Shown here piece by piece: positions 9,622 to 18,362 of a stretch of 64,000 nucleotides of DNA. Source of the DNA: Oceaniglobus indicus (GTDB lineage Bacteria > Pseudomonadota > Alphaproteobacteria > Rhodobacterales > Rhodobacteraceae); NCBI RefSeq assembly GCF_002751875.1, contig NZ_NMZM01000001.1:248001-312000 (forward strand), given 5' to 3'. The notes beneath the pieces were generated by a model. That model had not been told where the DNA came from and did no database searches. It saw only the letters and a list, made by a program, of their open reading frames with translations. The position numbers were made by a program, and so were the translations under genes. Every line of letters starts with the position of its first letter. The stretch's first letter is position 1.

Positions 9622-10241
9622 TGGTCACTCTCCTTCTGAAAATGTCCCGGCCCCACCGTGCAATCGAGATCACGCAGCAGACCGTTCTTCAATCCGTAAA
9701 CCAGGCCGTGGATGCGCAGGTCGTAGTTGTTCCTCCACGCCCGTTGAATGATTGGCGTCTCGGCAACCCGGCGGACACCTTCGACCACGTTCAGTTCGGC
9801 CAGGCGGTCGCGGCGCGCTTCGGCGTTTTCGGTCTGTGCCAGATCGACGGCATAGGCACGCGCCAGTCGTCGGATCGGTTCCAGCCAGTGATCGGTCAGC
9901 CCGCGCTGCAAATCCTCGGTGGCAGCCTGGACACCGCCGCAGCCATAGTGGCCGCAGATGATGATCTCGCGGATATTCAGCGCCTCGACGGCGAATTCCA
10001 GTGCCGACAGCATGTTCATGTCGGACGAGTGGATCACGTTGGCGATGTTGCGATGCACGAACACCTCGCCCGGATCCAGGCCGGCGACGACGTTGGCCGG
10101 CACCCGGCTGTCCGAACAGCCGATCCAGAAGAATTCGGGCGATTGCCGGGTGGCCAGCCGGGCGAAATACCCCGGCTCGTCCGCGTGCTTCTGTTCGGAC
10201 CATTTCACGTTGCGGTTCAGAAGGTCGCCTAGCATGTTCAA
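9618..10241 (-). CDS. beta-class carbonic anhydrase
   Basis: Zinc enzyme interconverting CO2 and bicarbonate. The 207-residue protein shows all beta-class residues: Cys42, Asp44 and Arg46 in GCSDSRVP and His98 and Cys101 in GHYGCGG. The length is right for the bacterial family. It overlaps both neighbours by four bases (hemerythrin-domain gene upstream, moeA downstream), so it is an integral part of the nar operon. Its use there is not obvious: it could buffer proton consumption during nitrate respiration or supply bicarbonate when CO2 is scarce. That is inference. Confidence 0.95.
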   Translation of the reverse strand: MNMLGDLLNRNVKWSEQKHADEPGYFARLATRQSPEFFWIGCSDSRVPANVVAGLDPGEVFVHRNIANVIHSSDMNMLSALEFAVEALNIREIIICGHYGCGGVQAATEDLQRGLTDHWLEPIRRLARAYAVDLAQTENAEARRDRLAELNVVEGVRRVAETPIIQRAWRNNYDLRIHGLVYGLKNGLLRDLDCTVGPGHFQKESDQ

Positions 10242-10798
10242 TTCTCCTGCCGGCGATCGCGTTCACGCCGTTCGTGCATGTTTCGCCGCATCGTGTTCAG
10301 GTCACCCGCCGTCAGGCAGGCCCGGGCAATGGGCAGAATGATAGCGTTTTCAAGAATGAGATGACACCGCGCATCCGTCGCGAATTCGGCCATCGCCGTG
10401 CGCGCGGGCGCCGGGAACGTGCCATCCCCCTGCCCCTGTTTCGCGATGAACGCGGCGATGCGCGCGGCATCGGTCACGGTGTGCAGGTGATCCGCCTCCA
10501 GCTTGTCGATGACGTTTCCGATCTCCTCGTCGGGGCCGCAGCGGTTGCGCAACATCGGGAAAAGGTCGTTCTCCTCATCCGCAAGATGGTGCGGCAGCCG
10601 GTTGGTCAGAAAGGCGATGACCATCTGCCGCTCGGCGGCGGGGACGCGGTCGGCTGCGACCAGCCGGTCGATCACCGCGCAGACTTCGCGTTCACGCTGA
10701 TGATCGCGGGCGAGAAAATCCAGCGGGTTGTCGATCGGGCCGGTGTTGTCCGATCCGCCCCGATCCGGGTTCGCGCGCCCGCCGCGTTTGTGCGTCAT
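10238..10798 (-). CDS. hemerythrin-domain protein of the nar operon
   Basis: 186 residues with a hydrophilic, disordered-looking N terminus and then a four-helix hemerythrin (HHE) pattern. Candidate iron ligands are His in LARDHQRE, HxxxE in PHHLADEENDLFP, His in EADHLH, and HxxxE in CHLILENAIILP. Such proteins bind a di-iron centre and often sense or scavenge O2 or NO. In a nitrate respiration operon, NO or oxygen handling is the natural guess. Four-base overlap with the carbonic anhydrase gene. Confidence 0.85.
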   Translation of the reverse strand: MTHKRGGRANPDRGGSDNTGPIDNPLDFLARDHQREREVCAVIDRLVAADRVPAAERQMVIAFLTNRLPHHLADEENDLFPMLRNRCGPDEEIGNVIDKLEADHLHTVTDAARIAAFIAKQGQGDGTFPAPARTAMAEFATDARCHLILENAIILPIARACLTAGDLNTMRRNMHERRERDRRQEN

Positions 10799-10814
10799 CG
10801 ACCTCTCCCAACGC

Positions 10815-11612
10815 TCAGGACACGCTGAAGTCGGCTCCCTGGATTTCCGCGCCCTTCACCAGTTCATCGACAAAATGCCGCGCCTGCCTTGCCCAGGCGG
10901 CCTTTTCCATGGCCTCGGCGATCTTGTCGCGCACCGAGGCGAACGGAAGCACCTGTCCTGGTGCAAGCGCATCCAGCCGGATGATGTGATAGCCATGGCG
11001 CGTCAGCGCGGGCTCGGCCGTGGTTTCACCTTCCGATAGGCTGCGAAGGACCGCCTCGAACTCGGGAACCGTGTCACCCGGTCCAAGCTGACCCAGCGCG
11101 CCGCCCGACGTCTTCGAGCCGCATTCGCTTTCCTGTGCCGCGATGGCGGCAAAGCGTTCGGGGTTCCGGGCCAGCAATTCGGCCACAGCCGTCGCACGCT
11201 TCAACGCCTGTTCGCGTCCCGCCGCATCGCGCGGATCACAGGCACACAGGATGTGCGACGCCTCCCACAGGGGGGGTGCGCGAAACCGTTCGGGGTCTTT
11301 TTCCCATTCGGCCCGCACGTCGGCGTCAGCGGGCGGTGAAACATCCACCGCCTGTTCGAGAAGGCCCCGGATCAGGGCCTCCTCTTCGGTTTCAAAGCGG
11401 CCGGGGCCGACTTCCTGTTGCTCGGCGACCAGGTCGCGCGACCGGGCCTCCTGCAACAGAAGCGTGCGGATCGCCACGGCATTGGCGGCCTTGCGCCATG
11501 CGATACCGGGCTTGCCCTTGGGGGCTTCCTGGTTCTGGGTTTCCGCGGCGACCACTGCGTGCGGAACCAGCTCGCCGTTGACGACAAGGTCGGGGAACAT
11601 GGCTGCGTTCAT
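10815..11612 (-). CDS. peptidylprolyl isomerase, PpiC/parvulin type
   Basis: 265 residues from the ATG at 11612, which has GGAG eight bases before it and lies five bases after the narI stop. A parvulin domain occupies the second half: ASHILC near 149, GGALGQLGPGDTVPEFE near 200, and HGYHIIRLD near 238. The N-terminal half is charged and helical and resembles the NifM/PrsA-like substrate-binding part. There is no signal peptide, so it is probably cytoplasmic. A PpiC-type gene directly after narI is also known from pseudomonads, which suggests a role in folding or maturing the nitrate reductase. Confidence 0.9.
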   Translation of the reverse strand: MNAAMFPDLVVNGELVPHAVVAAETQNQEAPKGKPGIAWRKAANAVAIRTLLLQEARSRDLVAEQQEVGPGRFETEEEALIRGLLEQAVDVSPPADADVRAEWEKDPERFRAPPLWEASHILCACDPRDAAGREQALKRATAVAELLARNPERFAAIAAQESECGSKTSGGALGQLGPGDTVPEFEAVLRSLSEGETTAEPALTRHGYHIIRLDALAPGQVLPFASVRDKIAEAMEKAAWARQARHFVDELVKGAEIQGADFSVS

Positions 11613-11617
11613 CGTGC

Positions 11618-12370
11618 TTACTCCGCAGGGGTTACTTTGGACGTGCCGCGCTTGGGCAGGGGTTTCTGCCGGCGCGAGCGGACCAGCTGATAGCCGGGGC
11701 GCAGCAGATACCGGAACGGCGCCGCGAAACCCGAAACCATGTGCACCAGCCGGGTGAACGGGAACAGCATGGTGATCAGCAGGCCCAGGAAGATGTGGAA
11801 CTTGTACATCCAGTGCACATCGATCACCTCGGCCCATGCGTTGAGCTCAAGCGTGACGACACTCTGGCTCCAGGTCATGAAACGAACCATCTCGGCGCCG
11901 TCCATGTGCTGAAGCGTCAGGAAGATCGTGCCCAGACCGACGAACAGCTGAACCCAGATCATCACAAGGATACCGATGTCGGCGACGCTGGTGTGGCGCC
12001 AGATCCGCGGATCAGTGACGCGGCGATGGATCAGCATGGTCGCACCGATCAGCGCCGCGATGCCCGCAACGCCACCCAGGATGACGGCCAGCCATTGTTT
12101 CATGGCATAGGGAATACCCAGCGTGTCCAGCACCCAGATCGGCGTGAACAGACCGATCAGGTGACCGCCGAACACGATGATGATGCCGACGTGAAACAGG
12201 ATCGACCCCCAGACCAGCTGTTTGCGACGCAAAAGCTGGCTGGACGAGGATTTCCAGGTGAAAGGATCGCGTTCATAGCGCGCGATGCTGCCCACCACCA
12301 GAACGGTCAGCGCGATATACGGCATGACCCCGAAGATGAAGAAGTCGATGCTGAAGTTGGAAAATAACAT
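11618..12370 (-). CDS. narI: respiratory nitrate reductase gamma subunit NarI
   Basis: Membrane cytochrome b subunit that takes electrons from quinol and passes them to NarH. 250 residues with five hydrophobic segments: FFIFGVMPYIALTVLVVGSI at the N terminus, VWGSILFHVGIIIVFGGHLI, WLAVILGGVAGIAALIGATM, IGILVMIWVQLFVGLGTIFL and FHIFLGLLITMLFPFTRLVH. Heme b ligand histidines are expected in the second segment (FHVG, GGHL) and the last (KFHIF, RLVHM). The C terminus is basic (RRQKPLPKRG). It follows narJ by 12 bases. Confidence 0.97.
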   Translation of the reverse strand: MLFSNFSIDFFIFGVMPYIALTVLVVGSIARYERDPFTWKSSSSQLLRRKQLVWGSILFHVGIIIVFGGHLIGLFTPIWVLDTLGIPYAMKQWLAVILGGVAGIAALIGATMLIHRRVTDPRIWRHTSVADIGILVMIWVQLFVGLGTIFLTLQHMDGAEMVRFMTWSQSVVTLELNAWAEVIDVHWMYKFHIFLGLLITMLFPFTRLVHMVSGFAAPFRYLLRPGYQLVRSRRQKPLPKRGTSKVTPAE

Positions 12371-12382
12371 GTCGGTTCCTTC

Positions 12383-13087
12383 CTATTCCGCCGCCTGGCG
12401 CGGCGCGGGGTTCACGGGCGTGTCCATGAGCGAGAGCATCTCGCGCACCTGCGGGCATCCGGCGTTGGGGTCGGGGCCGAACAGCACCTCGCTTTCCTCC
12501 CAGACCTCGTCCAGAGCTTCCAGATCGGTGGGGTCGTCGTCGGGCTGTGCCAGCATCTCGGCGACCGCTTCGGTGTTCTGAACGCCGCCGGCCAGTTGCA
12601 GAAGACCTGCGAACACCGCGCCGTAATGGCTTTCACGCCGGGCTAGCCGGGTGTTCAGCGCCTCGAAGATGTGGCCGGCATCGGCCAGGGTGTCGCGCGC
12701 TTCGGCAAACGGGCGCGTCGCCAGGAATTCCAGAAGCACCGGCAGGTGATCGGGCAGTTCCGAGGTTGCCGGATCAAAGCCGCTCTCGCGATAGGTCTCG
12801 ACCAGCGAAACCATCGCGCCGCCCCGGTCACGGCTTTCGCCGTGCACGTGTTCGAACAGGTTCAGCGACAGGGTGCGGGACCGGTCGAACAGCATGACAA
12901 AGGCTTCCTGAAGCTCATAGATGTCGCGCTGGGTCAGGTCGTCGACCAGCGGGCGCAAGGCCCGTCGGGCGGCGGCTGTCAGCCGCGTGTCCGAAGCCAG
13001 GACTGCGCCGATTTCGGGCATCGCCTGCTGCAGTTCGCGCGTCGGATAGCTGAGGATCAGGGAAAACGCTTTCAGTGTGCGGTCCAT
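12383..13087 (-). CDS. narJ: nitrate reductase assembly chaperone NarJ
   Basis: Cytoplasmic chaperone of the TorD/DmsD family that holds NarG during molybdenum cofactor insertion and membrane docking; it is not part of the final enzyme. 234 residues, all-helical, with the family segments LILSYPTRELQQAMPEIG near the start, LFDRSRTLSLNLFEHVHGES near 66-85, and SELPDHLPVLLEFLA near 113-127. It starts one base after the narH stop, so it is tightly coupled. Confidence 0.95.
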   Translation of the reverse strand: MDRTLKAFSLILSYPTRELQQAMPEIGAVLASDTRLTAAARRALRPLVDDLTQRDIYELQEAFVMLFDRSRTLSLNLFEHVHGESRDRGGAMVSLVETYRESGFDPATSELPDHLPVLLEFLATRPFAEARDTLADAGHIFEALNTRLARRESHYGAVFAGLLQLAGGVQNTEAVAEMLAQPDDDPTDLEALDEVWEESEVLFGPDPNAGCPQVREMLSLMDTPVNPAPRQAAE

Positions 13088-13088
13088 A

Positions 13089-14612
13089 TCAGTGCGCCTC
13101 CGTCGGCATCTTGAGTGGTCTTTTCGATCCGCCGAACAGCGACCCCTTCGAGACGCCGGTCGAACAGCCGTTGCTGTCGGTGAAGCCGCAGCCGCCCTTC
13201 AGGTCATAGGCATCCTCGACCTGCTCGCGGTGGGTCGTCGGGATCACGAAACGGTCCTCGTAATCGGCCAGCGCCATGATCTTGTACATGTCCTCGATCA
13301 TGCGCCCGGTCAGGCCGACCCGTTCTGCGATGCCTTCGTCGATTACGCCGTCCACGGTCTTGGAGCGCATGTACGAGCGCATCGCCAGCATCCGCTCCAG
13401 CGCCGTGACAACGGGTGCCTCGTCGCCCGCGGTCAGCATGTTGGCGAGATACTTCACCGGGATGCGCAGGTTCTTCACGTCCGGCATGTCGCCGTTCATG
13501 CCGATCGCGCCCGCTTCGGCCGCGTTCTGGATCGGCGACAGCGGCGGGATGTACCACACCATCGGAAGCGTGCGGTATTCCGGGTGCAGCGGGAACGCCA
13601 CCTTCCAGTCCATCGCCATCTTCCAGATCGGGCTTTCCTGTGCGCCCTTGATCCAGTCCTCGGGGATGCCGTCGGCGCGGGCCGCCGCGATCACCTCGGG
13701 GTCGCGGGGGTCGAGGAAAACGCCAAGCTGTGCATCATAGAGATCCTGGGTGTTCTCGACGCTGGCGGCTTCGGCGATCTTGTCGGCATCATACAGCATG
13801 ACGCCCAGATACCGGATCCGCCCGACACAGGTTTCCGAACACACGGTCGGGTTGCCCGATTCGATGCGCGGATAGCAGAGCGTGCATTTCTCGGACTTGC
13901 CGGAAGACCAGTTGTAATAGATCTTCTTGTAGGGGCAGCCGCTGACGCACATCCGCCAGCCGCGGCACTTCTCCTGGTCGATCAGCACGATACCGTCTTC
14001 CTCGCGCTTGTAGATCGCGCCCGACGGGCACGACGACACGCAGGTCGGGTTCAGGCAGTGTTCGCACAGCCGGGGCAGATACATCATGAATGTATTCTCG
14101 TATTCCCCGTAGATCTGCTTTTCGATCCCTTCAAAGTTGTAGTCCGCGGACCGCTTCGAGAATTCGCCGCCCAGGATCTCTTCCCAGTTCGGGCCCTTCT
14201 CGATCTTCTGCATCCGCTCGCCGGTGATCTTCGAGCGGGGGCGCGCCGTCGGGAACGCCTCCATTTCCGGCGCGGATTTCAGGTGGTCGTAATCGAAATC
14301 GAAGGGTTCATAGTAATCGTCGATCTCGGGCAGCGACGGGTTGGCGAAGATGTTCGCCAGGATCCGCCACTTCGACCCCTGTTTCGGGTGCAGCTTGCCC
14401 GCCTTGGTGCGTTCCCAGCCGCCGTTCCAGCGTGCCTGGTTCTCCCAGTCCGTGGGATACCCCAGGCCCGGCTTGCTTTCGACGTTGTTGAACCATGCGT
14501 ATTCAACACCTTCGCGGCTGGTCCACACGTTCTTGCAGGTGATGGAACAGGTGTGGCACCCGATACATTTATCGAGGTTCAGCACCATGCCGATTTGTGC
14601 GCGTACTTTCAT
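13089..14612 (-). CDS. narH: respiratory nitrate reductase beta subunit NarH
   Basis: Iron-sulfur electron wire between NarI and NarG, 507 residues. The first cluster motif is C16, C19, C22 and C26 (CIGCHTCSITC). Further clusters come from CEHCLNPTCVSSC and CRGWRMCVSGC, where a Trp stands in place of a Cys (CxxWxxC), the mark of the 3Fe-4S centre. A last set is CTLC with later Cys residues. The start is the ATG inside the ATGA overlap with narG, with GGAGG upstream. The longer frame to 14663 would run into narG and is not used. Confidence 0.98.
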   Translation of the reverse strand: MKVRAQIGMVLNLDKCIGCHTCSITCKNVWTSREGVEYAWFNNVESKPGLGYPTDWENQARWNGGWERTKAGKLHPKQGSKWRILANIFANPSLPEIDDYYEPFDFDYDHLKSAPEMEAFPTARPRSKITGERMQKIEKGPNWEEILGGEFSKRSADYNFEGIEKQIYGEYENTFMMYLPRLCEHCLNPTCVSSCPSGAIYKREEDGIVLIDQEKCRGWRMCVSGCPYKKIYYNWSSGKSEKCTLCYPRIESGNPTVCSETCVGRIRYLGVMLYDADKIAEAASVENTQDLYDAQLGVFLDPRDPEVIAAARADGIPEDWIKGAQESPIWKMAMDWKVAFPLHPEYRTLPMVWYIPPLSPIQNAAEAGAIGMNGDMPDVKNLRIPVKYLANMLTAGDEAPVVTALERMLAMRSYMRSKTVDGVIDEGIAERVGLTGRMIEDMYKIMALADYEDRFVIPTTHREQVEDAYDLKGGCGFTDSNGCSTGVSKGSLFGGSKRPLKMPTEAH

Positions 14613-17600
14613 TCTGCTGCCTCCTGAGCGGTCGGCTTCCATGCCTTTTCGGAATCGAGCCAATCGATTTTCTTCATCTTGCGGACGACGACGAATTCGT
14701 CCCGGTTCGCCCCCACGGTTCCGTAATAGTTGAAACCATAGGATTGCTGGGCATAGCCGCCGATCATGTGGGTCGGTTTCAGGACCGTCCGCGTGACCGA
14801 GTTGTGGATGCCGCCGCGGTTGCCGGTCTTTTCCGATCCGGGTGTGTTCACGATCTTTTCCTGGGCGTGATACATGAAGGTCGACCCTTCCTTGATCCGC
14901 TGTGACACCACCGCCCGCGCCGTGAGGGCACCGTTGATGTTATACACCTCGATCCAGTCGTTATCGACGATACCGGCGGATTTGGCGTCAACCTCGGAAA
15001 TCCAGACCACCGGTCCGCCGCGGTTCATCGTCAACATCAGCAGGTTGTCGGTATAGGTCGAGTGGATGCCCCATTTCTGGTGCGGCGTGATGAAGTTCAG
15101 AACCAGGGTATCGCCTTCGTCCTGCACGGCCTTGGTGATCGTCTTCAGATCCACCGGGGGCCGGTAGGACATGAACCCTTCGCCGAACGCCCGCATCCAC
15201 AGGTGATCCTGATACAGCTGTTGGCGGCCCGTCAGGGTGCGCCACGGGATCAGCTCGTGAACGTTGGTATAGCCCGCGTTATAGCTGACCTTCTCGCTTT
15301 CGATGCCCGACCACGTGGGGGACGAGATGATCTTGCGCGGTTGCGCGGCGATGTCGCGGAACCGGATCTTGTTGCCATGCTCGCCCTCGGCCAGGTGGGC
15401 GTGTTCACGCCCGGTGGCCTTGCCCAGTGCTTCCCACGCCTTCACGGCGACGTTGCCGTTCGTCTCGGGCGCCAGCATCAGGATGACTTCGCAGGCATCG
15501 ATGGCCGTGTCTATCTTTGGCCGTCCGGCGGCCGAGCCGTCAAGTTGCACGCCGTTCAGCGCCGACAGGTTGTCGATCTCTTCCTGGGTGTCCCAGTTGA
15601 TGCCCTTGCCGCCATTGCCCAGCTTGTCCAGAAGCGGACCAAGCGCGGTGTACTGGTCGTAGATCGCGCCATAGTCACGCTCGACCACCACGAAGGCCGG
15701 AGCGGTCTTGCCGGGGATCAGCTCGCACTCGCCCTTCTTCCAGTCCTTGACCTGATCCTGTGCGATCTCGGCCGGCGTGTCGTGCAGGATCGGCAGCGCG
15801 ACGATGTCGGTCTCCTTGCCCAGGTATCCCGGGGTGACTTCCTGCAGCTTCTTGGCGATCGCCTTGAAGATTTCCCAGTCCGACTTGCTTTCATAGGCCG
15901 GATCGACAGCCGCCTGCAGCGGGTGGATGAACGGGTGCATGTCCGACGTGTTCATGTCGTCCTTTTCATACCAACTGGCGGTCGGCAGAACGATGTCGGA
16001 ATAGACACAGGTGGTGGACATGCGGAAGTCGATGGTCACCAGCAGGTCCAGCTTGCCGCGCGGCGCATCCTTGTGCCACTTGGCCTCCTTGGGCAATTGT
16101 CCGCCTTCCTCGGCCAGATCCTGGCCCATGACGCCGTTGTCGGCACCCAGCAGATGCTTGAGGAAGTATTCGTGCCCCTTGCCGCTGGACCCCAGCAGGT
16201 TCGAGCGCCACACGAACAGGTTGCGCGGCCAGTTGGCCGGGTTGTCCGGATCCTCGCACGACATTTCCAGATCGCCGGACTTCAGGTTCTCGACCACATA
16301 GGCCGGGATATCCTTGTCCGCCGCCTTCGCCGCCTTCGCCACCTCAAGCGGGTTGGTCTTGAACTGGGGCGCCGACGGCAGCCAGCCCATGCGCTCGGCC
16401 CGGATGTTGTAGTCGATCATGCTGGCGTCCCAGTCGCCGGCGGGCGCCGTGGGCGACAGGATCTCGTCGGCCTTCAGCGTCTCGTAACGCCATTGGTCGG
16501 TGTGGGCATACCACGCCGAGGTCGCGTTCATGTGACGCGGCGGACGGCACCAGTCCAGGCCGAAGGCCAAGGGCACCCAGCCGGTCTGCGGCCGCAGCTT
16601 TTCCTGGCCGACATAGTGCGCCCAGCCGCCGCCGGATTGTCCGACGCAACCGCACATCACCAACATGTTGATGATCCCGCGATAGTTCATGTCCATGTGG
16701 TACCAGTGGTTGATACCGGCCCCCATGATGACCATCGACTTGCCGTTGGTCTTTTCCGCGTTGCCGGCGAATTCGCGGGCGACATGGATGATCTTGTCGG
16801 CCTTCACGCCGGTGATCTTCTCGGCCCATGCCGGCGTGCCGGGCATGTCGTCGGCGAAATCGGCCGTGACCCATTCGCCGCCCAGACCCCGGTCGAGACC
16901 ATAGTTGGCACAGAACAAATCGAACACCGTCGCCACCGCGATCTCGCCCTCGGGCGTGGTGATCCGCTTGACGGGCACGTTGCGGGTCAGGACGTCGGGA
17001 TGCTTGGCATCGGTCTGGAACTGACCGAACGTCTGGCCACCGAAATACGGGAAATCGACGCCGACCACATCGTCACGGTCTTCGTCCAGAACCAGGCTCA
17101 GCTTCAGGCGCGTCTCGGCGTCATTCGCCTTTTCCTCGAGGTTCCATTCCCCGTCCTCGCCCCAACGGTATCCGACCGACCCGTTGGGCGACACCAACGC
17201 GTTGGTGATCTCGTCGAACGCGACGGTCTTCCATTCGGGGTTGTTGGTTTCGCCCAGCTTGCCGTCCAGATCGTCGGCGCGCAGGAAACGTCCCGGCACA
17301 AGGCGGCCGTTCTGTTCGTCCAGCTTCACCAGCATCGGGAAGTCGGAATACTTGCGCGTGTAATCCTCGAAATACGGGGTCTGCTTGTCCAGGTGGAACT
17401 CGCGCAGGATGACGTGGCCGAAGGCCATCGCCAGCGCCGCATCGGTGCCTTGGCGGGCATTCAGCCAGACGTCGCCGAACTTCGCCGCTTCGGAATAGTC
17501 CGGGCTGACGACGGCCGACTTGGTCCCCTTGTAGCGCGCTTCGGTATAGAAATGCGCATCGGGCGTCCGCGTCTGGGGCACGTTCGACCCCCACAGCAGA

Positions 17601-18349
17601 AGATAGCCGGCGTTGTACCAGTCGGCGCTTTCCGGCACGTCGGTCTGTTCGCCCCAGGTCATGGGCGAGGCCGGCGGCAGGTCGCAATACCAGTCGTAGA
17701 ACGACATGCACACGCCGCCCATCAGGCTCAGATACCGCGAACCGGCGGCATAGCTGACCATCGACATGGCCGGGATCGGCGAGAAGCCGAAGACCCGGTC
17801 GGGACCATAGGTCTTGGCGGTATAGGCGTTGGCGGCGGCCGTGATCTCGGTCGCCTCGTCCCAGGTGGCGCGCACGAAGCCGCCCTTGCCCCGGGTTTCG
17901 ACATAGGAGGCGCGCAGGATCGGATCGGACTGAAGCTTGGTCCAGGCGGCGATCGGATCCATGGTTTGACGCAGCTCGCGCCATACCTTCATCAGCCGGC
18001 CGCGCACCAGCGGGTTCTTCACCCGGTTCGCGGAATAGAGATACCAGCTGTAGCTGGCGCCACGGGCGCAACCGCGCGGCTCGTGGTTGGGCAGATCGGG
18101 GCGGGTGCGCGGATAGTCGGTCTGCTGTGTCTCCCAGGTGACGATCCCGGATTTCACATAGATCTTCCAGCTGCAGGATCCGGTGCAGTTCACGCCGTGG
18201 GTCGAGCGCACGATCTTGTCGTGGCGCCAGCGGTTGCGATAGGTATCTTCCCAATCGCGGTTCTCGCGCGTTACCTGACCGTGCCCGTCCGAGAACGTCT
18301 CCAGTTCATTGGACTGGAGGAAGTTCAGTCTGTCCAGCAAATGGCTCAT
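14609..18349 (-). CDS. narG: respiratory nitrate reductase alpha subunit NarG
   Basis: Catalytic bis-MGD molybdenum subunit reducing nitrate to nitrite on the cytoplasmic face. 1246 residues, full length. The FS0 cluster motif is near the N terminus: His51, Cys55, Cys59 (HGVNCTGSC) and Cys94, with His in place of the first Cys as in true NarG. The GVNCTGSCSWKIYVKSGIVT segment, the NHEPRGCARGASYSWYLYS segment and the GQSGGGWAHYVGQEKLRP segment are typical. I placed the start at MSHLLDRLNF, which has AAGGAA just upstream and matches the family N terminus, 13 bases after narK. The molybdenum cofactor needs moeA at the end of this operon. Confidence 0.99.
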   Translation of the reverse strand: MSHLLDRLNFLQSNELETFSDGHGQVTRENRDWEDTYRNRWRHDKIVRSTHGVNCTGSCSWKIYVKSGIVTWETQQTDYPRTRPDLPNHEPRGCARGASYSWYLYSANRVKNPLVRGRLMKVWRELRQTMDPIAAWTKLQSDPILRASYVETRGKGGFVRATWDEATEITAAANAYTAKTYGPDRVFGFSPIPAMSMVSYAAGSRYLSLMGGVCMSFYDWYCDLPPASPMTWGEQTDVPESADWYNAGYLLLWGSNVPQTRTPDAHFYTEARYKGTKSAVVSPDYSEAAKFGDVWLNARQGTDAALAMAFGHVILREFHLDKQTPYFEDYTRKYSDFPMLVKLDEQNGRLVPGRFLRADDLDGKLGETNNPEWKTVAFDEITNALVSPNGSVGYRWGEDGEWNLEEKANDAETRLKLSLVLDEDRDDVVGVDFPYFGGQTFGQFQTDAKHPDVLTRNVPVKRITTPEGEIAVATVFDLFCANYGLDRGLGGEWVTADFADDMPGTPAWAEKITGVKADKIIHVAREFAGNAEKTNGKSMVIMGAGINHWYHMDMNYRGIINMLVMCGCVGQSGGGWAHYVGQEKLRPQTGWVPLAFGLDWCRPPRHMNATSAWYAHTDQWRYETLKADEILSPTAPAGDWDASMIDYNIRAERMGWLPSAPQFKTNPLEVAKAAKAADKDIPAYVVENLKSGDLEMSCEDPDNPANWPRNLFVWRSNLLGSSGKGHEYFLKHLLGADNGVMGQDLAEEGGQLPKEAKWHKDAPRGKLDLLVTIDFRMSTTCVYSDIVLPTASWYEKDDMNTSDMHPFIHPLQAAVDPAYESKSDWEIFKAIAKKLQEVTPGYLGKETDIVALPILHDTPAEIAQDQVKDWKKGECELIPGKTAPAFVVVERDYGAIYDQYTALGPLLDKLGNGGKGINWDTQEEIDNLSALNGVQLDGSAAGRPKIDTAIDACEVILMLAPETNGNVAVKAWEALGKATGREHAHLAEGEHGNKIRFRDIAAQPRKIISSPTWSGIESEKVSYNAGYTNVHELIPWRTLTGRQQLYQDHLWMRAFGEGFMSYRPPVDLKTITKAVQDEGDTLVLNFITPHQKWGIHSTYTDNLLMLTMNRGGPVVWISEVDAKSAGIVDNDWIEVYNINGALTARAVVSQRIKEGSTFMYHAQEKIVNTPGSEKTGNRGGIHNSVTRTVLKPTHMIGGYAQQSYGFNYYGTVGANRDEFVVVRKMKKIDWLDSEKAWKPTAQEAAE

Positions 18350-18362
18350 GTCGTTTCCTTTC

